The notes beneath the pieces were generated by a model, which worked only from the letters and a program-made list of their open reading frames with translations, was not told the DNA's origin and made no database searches. Of a stretch of 8,910 nucleotides of DNA, positions 5,560 to 8,910 are shown piece after piece. The DNA is from Actinomycetes bacterium. Lineage in GTDB: Bacteria > Actinomycetota > Actinomycetes > Actinomycetales > Microbacteriaceae. The DNA is taken from the NCBI GenBank assembly GCA_023450335.1, contig JAEXHA010000098.1:1-8910 (forward strand). Reading direction: 5' to 3'. The first letter of the stretch is position 1, and the number at the start of each line of letters is the position of its first letter. The position numbers and the translations under genes are program-made.

Positions 5560-6458
5560 CCCATGTGATCGAGGTGAACGGCCTCACCAAGCGCTACCGC
5601 GACACCGTCGCAGTCGATGATGTGAGCTTCACGATCGAGAAGGACACGATCTACGGCCTGCTGGGGCGCAACGGCGCCGGCAAGACCACGGTCATGTCGA
5701 TCCTCACGGCACAGAACTTCGCCACCCACGGCGACATCCGCATCTTCGGCGAGCATCCGTATGAGAACGCGAAAGTGCTGGGGCGCATGTGCTTCGTGCG
5801 CGAGAGCCAGAAGTATCCTGATGACGCGAAGCCGTCGCACGCGTTCAAGATCGCGCGGCTGTTCTACCCGCACTGGGATCAGGCCTTCGCCGAGCAGCTC
5901 ATCACCGACTTCCAGCTGCCGATGAACAAGACGATCAAGAAGCTCTCACGCGGCCAGCTCAGCGCCGTGGGCGTCATCATCGGCCTGGCCTCGCGCGCTG
6001 AGATCACCTTCTTCGACGAGCCGTACCTCGGCCTGGACGCCGTCGCGCGGCAGATCTTCTACGACCGGCTGCTGGCCGACTACAGCGAACATCCGCGCAC
6101 GATCATCCTGTCGAGCCACCTGATCGACGAGGTGGCCAGCCTGCTCGAACACGTCATCGTGATCGACAAGGGCCGCATCATCATGGATGAGAACACCGAG
6201 AACATCCGCCAGCGTGCCGCCAACATCGTGGGTGATTCGGCCGCCGTCGACGCCTTCGTCGCCGGCCGCGACGTGATCCACCGCGAGAGCCTGGGCCGCG
6301 TGTCGAGCGTCACCGTTCTCGGTCGGCTCACCGACGCCGACCGCGTCGACCTCGCCGCAGCCGGCCTCGACGTCACGCCCGTCTCGCTGCAGCAGCTCAT
6401 CGTCCGCGCGACACAGAACAGCATCGCCGCCCCCACCAAGGAAGGAGCCCTCTCATGA
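5556..6458 (+). CDS. ABC transporter ATPase of the GntR-linked operon
   Basis: A 300-residue ATPase for the membrane protein encoded next. Walker A is GRNGAGKTT (37-45), Walker B is AEITFFDEPYLGLD (149-162) with catalytic Glu155, and the H-loop is His188 (LSSHL). The signature is LSRGQ (130-134) instead of LSGGQ, an Arg for the first Gly, and the segment after Walker A (CFVRESQKYPDD, 79-90) has no textbook Q-loop; Gln86 is the candidate. Both traits fit divergent ATPases of YtrB-like transporters. Residues about 215-290 form a C-terminal extension. The start is fixed by the ATGA overlap with the regulator and by GGAAGGA upstream (5541-5547). The stop overlaps the permease start in the same way. 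Substrate and direction of transport are unknown; export or envelope remodelling is more likely than import because no receptor gene is present. Confidence 0.92.
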   Translation: MTHVIEVNGLTKRYRDTVAVDDVSFTIEKDTIYGLLGRNGAGKTTVMSILTAQNFATHGDIRIFGEHPYENAKVLGRMCFVRESQKYPDDAKPSHAFKIARLFYPHWDQAFAEQLITDFQLPMNKTIKKLSRGQLSAVGVIIGLASRAEITFFDEPYLGLDAVARQIFYDRLLADYSEHPRTIILSSHLIDEVASLLEHVIVIDKGRIIMDENTENIRQRAANIVGDSAAVDAFVAGRDVIHRESLGRVSSVTVLGRLTDADRVDLAAAGLDVTPVSLQQLIVRATQNSIAAPTKEGALS

Positions 6459-7150
6459 GCCGCACCTGGAACGTCGTCCGCATGCAGCTGGTCAACAGAC
6501 AGACCTTCATCTGGGTGCCGCTCATCGTGCTGGTCGGCGCGCTGCTGGTGACCCTCGCCATCTACGCCATCATCATCGGTGCGGGCGTGGAAGGCCCGAT
6601 GTACGGTGGCGGTGCTCAGGCACCGCTGTGGTACTTCGCCGTCGTGGGCGCCCAGGCTCTGACGCTCACCCTCCCGTTCTCGCAGGCGATGAGCGTGACC
6701 CGGCGCGAGTTCTACCTGGGAACAGCTCTCACCGCCATGATGACGTCGCTGATCCTCGCGATCGTCTTCGTTCTCGGCGGTCTCGTCGTGAACGCGACCG
6801 ACGGGTGGGGAATGAACGGCTACTTCTTCCACATCCCGTGGGTGTGGGAAGCCGGCCCGTTGGGCGCAGGACTGTTCTTCTTTGCCCTGGCGATGATGTT
6901 CTTCACGGTCGGATTCTGGGGAGCGACGATCTACAAGCGCTGGGGCACCGCGGTGCTGACCACCGTCATCCTCGCGATCGCGCTGGTGCTGGTGGCTGTG
7001 CTGTGGCTCGTCGGTCGCCTGAACGCGTGGATGCAGGTGGGCATGTGGCTTGAGACCAACGGCGCCCTCGGCGTGACGCTGTGGGGGCTGCTGCTGATCG
7101 CCGTGCTGATGGGGTCGTCGTACCTGACCCTGCGGCGCGCCGTGCCCTGA
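6455..7150 (+). CDS. ABC transporter permease of the GntR-linked operon
   Basis: A 231-residue hydrophobic protein with about six membrane segments, roughly at 17-42, 58-78, 92-113, 134-158, 164-187 and 203-223. The polar loop at 112-131 (NATDGWGMNGYFFHIPWVWE) is rich in Trp and aromatic residues and probably lies outside the membrane. SVTRREFYLG (80-89) is a conserved-looking cytoplasmic loop of the kind that docks to the ATPase. No other domain is seen. The ATG overlaps the stop of the ATPase gene (ATGA), with GGAAGGAG at 6440-6447 as ribosome site, so the two proteins are almost certainly one complex. Recognition rests on hydrophobicity and operon position more than on sequence motifs. It is followed by a strong hairpin. 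Confidence 0.88.
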   Translation: MSRTWNVVRMQLVNRQTFIWVPLIVLVGALLVTLAIYAIIIGAGVEGPMYGGGAQAPLWYFAVVGAQALTLTLPFSQAMSVTRREFYLGTALTAMMTSLILAIVFVLGGLVVNATDGWGMNGYFFHIPWVWEAGPLGAGLFFFALAMMFFTVGFWGATIYKRWGTAVLTTVILAIALVLVAVLWLVGRLNAWMQVGMWLETNGALGVTLWGLLLIAVLMGSSYLTLRRAVP

Positions 7151-7166
7151 GTCCGGTGCCTCGAGT

Positions 7167-7196
7167 GGATGCCGTGGCCTCGGGGCCGCGGCATCC
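7167..7196. terminator. 13-bp hairpin between convergent genes, probable bidirectional terminator
   Basis: The 13-base arm at 7167-7179 pairs with 7184-7196 around the tetraloop TCGG, with one T-G wobble at 7175/7188 and all other pairs Watson-Crick. It stands 16 bp after the permease stop and 17 bp after the end of the chorismate mutase gene on the other strand. The plus-strand side is followed by TTCGTCT rather than a long T-run. Confidence 0.75.
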
Positions 7197-7213
7197 TTCG
7201 TCTCCGGCCGGTG

Positions 7214-7516
7214 TCAGCGCCCTTCGGCGGCGGCGGTGTGGTGGCGGATGACCTCGGCGACGACGAACTTGAACCACTTCTCGGCGAACGCGGGGTCGAG
7301 GTCCGCTTCGGTGGCCAGGCGGTGCAGGCGTGCGACCTGCTGCTCTTCGCGGGAGGGGTCGGATGCCGGCATCCCATACTCTGCCTTGAGCTCGCCCACC
7401 TCCTTCGTGCAGCGGAACCGCTCAGCCAGCATGAAGATCAGCGCGGCATCGACATTGTCGATGCTCGCGCGCAGCCGGTGCAGCCGAGCCGTGGCGGCCT
7501 CGGTGTCGTCGCTCAT
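7214..7516 (-). CDS. Chorismate mutase, AroQ class (monofunctional)
   Basis: A 100-residue all-helical enzyme that converts chorismate to prephenate, the branch step to Phe and Tyr, in the cytoplasm. By alignment with the E. coli AroQ domain, the active-site residues are present: Arg16 (LRASIDNVD), Arg33 (LAERF), Lys44 (VGELK), Asp53, Arg56 and Glu57 (SDPSREEQ). The C-terminal helix (FAEKWFKFVVAEVIRHH, 77-93) is typical of short monofunctional forms in actinobacteria. No signal peptide is present, so it is not the secreted *AroQ type. A GGAAGGA ribosome site precedes the ATG. It stands alone, divergent from the next gene, with no aroG, pheA or tyrA here. In actinobacteria such enzymes often work in complex with DAHP synthase, encoded elsewhere; that is inference. 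Confidence 0.92.
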   Translation of the reverse strand: MSDDTEAATARLHRLRASIDNVDAALIFMLAERFRCTKEVGELKAEYGMPASDPSREEQQVARLHRLATEADLDPAFAEKWFKFVVAEVIRHHTAAAEGR

Positions 7517-7561
7517 GGTCTTCCTTCCGATGCGGGCTAGAGCAAGAGGCTACCCGTTCCG

Positions 7562-7606
7562 GGTGACATCCCGGTCAGACGGGCCGCTCGCCTCTAGAGT
7601 GTCACC
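7562..7606. repeat. 7-bp inverted repeat flanking the promoter of the gene at 7607
   Basis: GGTGACA (7562-7568) and TGTCACC (7600-7606) are perfect inverted copies 31 bp apart. The right copy touches the ATG at 7607 and overlaps the end of the -10 box. They lie in the 90-bp divergent gap between the chorismate mutase and the AI-2E family gene. They could be a looped operator pair or chance. Confidence 0.35.
7595..7600 (+). promoter_or_regulatory. Candidate -10 box (TAGAGT) for a leaderless transcript
   Basis: TAGAGT fits TANNNT and ends 6 bases before the ATG at 7607, so transcription would start at the ATG itself. No Shine-Dalgarno sequence is present upstream, unlike the chorismate mutase, the GntR gene and both transporters. 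A convincing -35 is not seen. Confidence 0.55.
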
Positions 7607-8782
7607 ATGAGTGACGCCGATCGCGGTTCTGCTCGCCTGCCGCGTCGCCCCCGCCGGGGCGGGAAGGCCGCACCCCCGACGGTGACGACGCCGCCGGCGG
7701 CCGCGGCGGCCGGCGAGGGAGCCGGGCGCACCTTCTGGGCCAACATCAACCGTCCCTTCGTCGTCGGCTTCTTCCTCACCCTGGGCGGCCTCGTCGCGTT
7801 CGCTCTGGGCATGGCGGTCTCCGATCTGGTGACGATCTGGATCTATATCGCTTTCGCCCTGTTCGCCGCGCTGGGGCTCAACCCCGTCGTCGTGCGGCTC
7901 GAGAAGCATGGGGTCCCCCGGGCATGGGGCATCGTCATCGTCTATCTGCTGTTCGCCATCGTGATCATCGCGATCCTGTGGCTGATCATCCCGACGGTCG
8001 TCTCGCAGGTCGCGCAGTTCTTCCGCGACCTGCCGCAGATGATCACCGACTTCCAGACGACGGACTTCTACCTGTGGGTGCGCGCACAGTTCGGCGACCA
8101 GGTGCCGGTGCTTCTCGACGAGGTTCAGCGCTTCATCACCGACCCGGGCAACATCGCCGCGATCGGCGGCGGCGTACTGCAGATCGGCGTCTCGATCGCG
8201 ACGACCGCGTCGGGACTGATCATCGTGATCGTGCTGAGCCTGTACTTCCTGGCCACGCTCCCGCAGATGAAGGCCGCCCTGTACCGCATGATGCCGGCGC
8301 GCAATCGGCCGATCACCGCCGAGCTGACCGAAGAGATCACCTCGTCGGTCGGCGGCTACCTCGGCGGCATGGTGATCCTCGCGTTCTGCAACGCGGTGTT
8401 CGTGTTCATCATGTACACGGTGCTGCGCCTGCCGTTCCCGCTGCTGATGGCCGTCGTCGCCTTCGCGATCACGATCATCCCCCTCGTCGGTACCGTGCTC
8501 TTCTGGGGCATCGGCACCGTCATCGCACTGTTCGCCAACCCGCTGTCGGCGCTCGTGTTCGCGATCGCCTACCTCGTCTACATGCAGCTGGAGGCGTACC
8601 TGCTGACACCGCGGGTCATGAACAAGACCATCTCGGTGCCCGGATCACTCGTCGTGATCGGCGCACTCGTCGGGGGCACACTCATGGGCCTGCTCGGCGC
8701 GCTCGTGGCGATCCCGGTGACCGCCTCGATCCTGCTGATCATCAAGAAGGTGTTCATCCCGAAGCAGGACGCCAAGGTCTGA
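7607..8782 (+). CDS. AI-2E/PerM-family membrane protein (putative transporter)
   Basis: A 391-residue polytopic membrane protein of the AI-2E transporter-like family (YdiK/PerM/TqsA type). Residues 1-42 are a basic, Pro/Ala-rich cytoplasmic tail. Hydrophobic segments lie at about 50-70, 75-93, 107-130, 190-215, 253-275, 278-298, 300-328 and 345-380. The polar part at 131-185, between the third and fourth segments, is the amphipathic region typical of the family. The C-terminal half carries the family-like stretches PFPLLMAVVAFAITIIPLVG (276-295), YLVYMQLEAYLLTPRVM (322-338) and VPGSLVVIGALVGG (344-357). Named members export the autoinducer AI-2, but others act as Na+/H+ antiporters or have unknown roles, so quorum-signal transport should not be assumed. 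The start is set by the -10 box 6 bases upstream. No operon partner follows. Confidence 0.9.
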   Translation: MSDADRGSARLPRRPRRGGKAAPPTVTTPPAAAAAGEGAGRTFWANINRPFVVGFFLTLGGLVAFALGMAVSDLVTIWIYIAFALFAALGLNPVVVRLEKHGVPRAWGIVIVYLLFAIVIIAILWLIIPTVVSQVAQFFRDLPQMITDFQTTDFYLWVRAQFGDQVPVLLDEVQRFITDPGNIAAIGGGVLQIGVSIATTASGLIIVIVLSLYFLATLPQMKAALYRMMPARNRPITAELTEEITSSVGGYLGGMVILAFCNAVFVFIMYTVLRLPFPLLMAVVAFAITIIPLVGTVLFWGIGTVIALFANPLSALVFAIAYLVYMQLEAYLLTPRVMNKTISVPGSLVVIGALVGGTLMGLLGALVAIPVTASILLIIKKVFIPKQDAKV

Positions 8783-8783
8783 C

Positions 8784-8801
8784 CCCGCGGCCCATCGCGG
8801 G
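8784..8801 (+). terminator. Short GC hairpin after the AI-2E family gene
   Basis: CCCGCG (8784-8789) pairs with CGCGGG (8796-8801) around a 6-base loop, starting 1 base after the stop codon. No T-run follows; instead there is a GC-only stretch (8800-8832) that can form further GGCGCC pairings. Terminator function is plausible but weakly supported. Confidence 0.45.
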
Positions 8802-8823
8802 CGCGCGCGGCGCCGGCGCGGCG

Positions 8824-8870
8824 CCGCCGCCCAGATCGCACCCTCCGCCGCCCAGATGGCACCCTCCGCC
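8824..8870. repeat. 21-bp tandem direct repeat, about 2.2 copies
   Basis: Copies at 8824-8844 and 8845-8865 match at 20 of 21 positions (C at 8837, G at 8858), and 8866-8870 begins a third. Each unit carries CCCAGATSGCACCCT. The right end of the second copy also forms the left arm of the hairpin at 8859-8900. The region shows no reading frame that resembles a gene. Confidence 0.75.
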
Positions 8871-8900
8871 GGCGAGAGAACAACTGCTCGCCGAGGGTGC
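8859..8900. repeat. Large bulged hairpin near the right edge
   Basis: GCACCCTC (8859-8866) pairs with GAGGGTGC (8893-8900), and GGCGAG (8871-8876) pairs with CTCGCC (8887-8892). The result is a 14-bp stem with one 4-base bulge (8867-8870) and a 10-base loop. It could be a terminator for a gene beyond the edge, a terminator for the AI-2E family gene, or part of an interspersed repeat. Confidence 0.6.
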
Positions 8901-8910
8901 GGGTAATAAC

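Noticed and set aside
7214..7516. Secreted chorismate mutase of the virulence-associated type
   Set aside because: There is no signal peptide, and the length and motifs fit the short cytoplasmic enzyme.
7607..8782. Quorum-sensing (AI-2) export system
   Set aside because: The family name is historical, most members have other or unknown roles, and no luxS or signalling gene is in the window.

Overview
The window is GC-rich bacterial DNA, densely coding, with GTG starts, ATGA and TGATG gene overlaps and TANNNT-type -10 boxes placed a few bases before start codons. This pattern and the protein content suggest a high-GC actinobacterium, probably of the Microbacteriaceae (Microbacterium-like). 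That placement rests on overall feel and protein types, not on a marker gene. I see no rRNA, tRNA, CRISPR array, transposase or phage gene.

Layout. (1) 2-1513, plus strand: two tandem paralogous genes of a family I do not recognise. They share a 31-residue block that is almost identical. The first is cut by the left edge; the second has an N-terminal membrane segment and looks leaderless, with its -10 box overlapping the stop codon of the first gene. A strong hairpin at 1521-1549 separates them from the convergent operon that follows. (2) 1568-4802, minus strand: a complete glycine betaine/proline-type (ProU/OpuA) ABC importer, in the order ATPase with two CBS domains, permease, substrate-binding lipoprotein. 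(3) 4803-5175: a 373-bp divergent intergenic region rich in inverted repeats, including a duplicated two-part motif and a likely GntR operator. (4) 5176-7150, plus strand: a tightly overlapping GntR (YtrA-type) regulator, ABC ATPase and ABC permease operon, closed by a 13-bp hairpin at 7167-7196. (5) 7214-7516, minus strand: a stand-alone AroQ-type chorismate mutase, divergent from (6) 7607-8782, plus strand: an AI-2E/PerM-family membrane protein with a leaderless-type start. (7) 8783-8910: a GC-rich non-coding tail with a 21-bp tandem repeat and a large bulged hairpin.

How the genes work together. The importer probably takes up compatible solutes under osmotic stress; the CBS pair on its ATPase is the usual place for ionic-strength or nucleotide control. 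The GntR-ABC operon is built like the YtrA-type stress-inducible transporters, in which the regulator represses its own operon through a palindrome at the promoter. The two operons share one divergent control region, so their regulation may be linked, but nothing in the sequence proves this. The chorismate mutase belongs to Phe/Tyr synthesis and has no aromatic-pathway neighbour here. The least understood content is the tandem paralogue pair and the duplicated motif in the 4803-5175 region.
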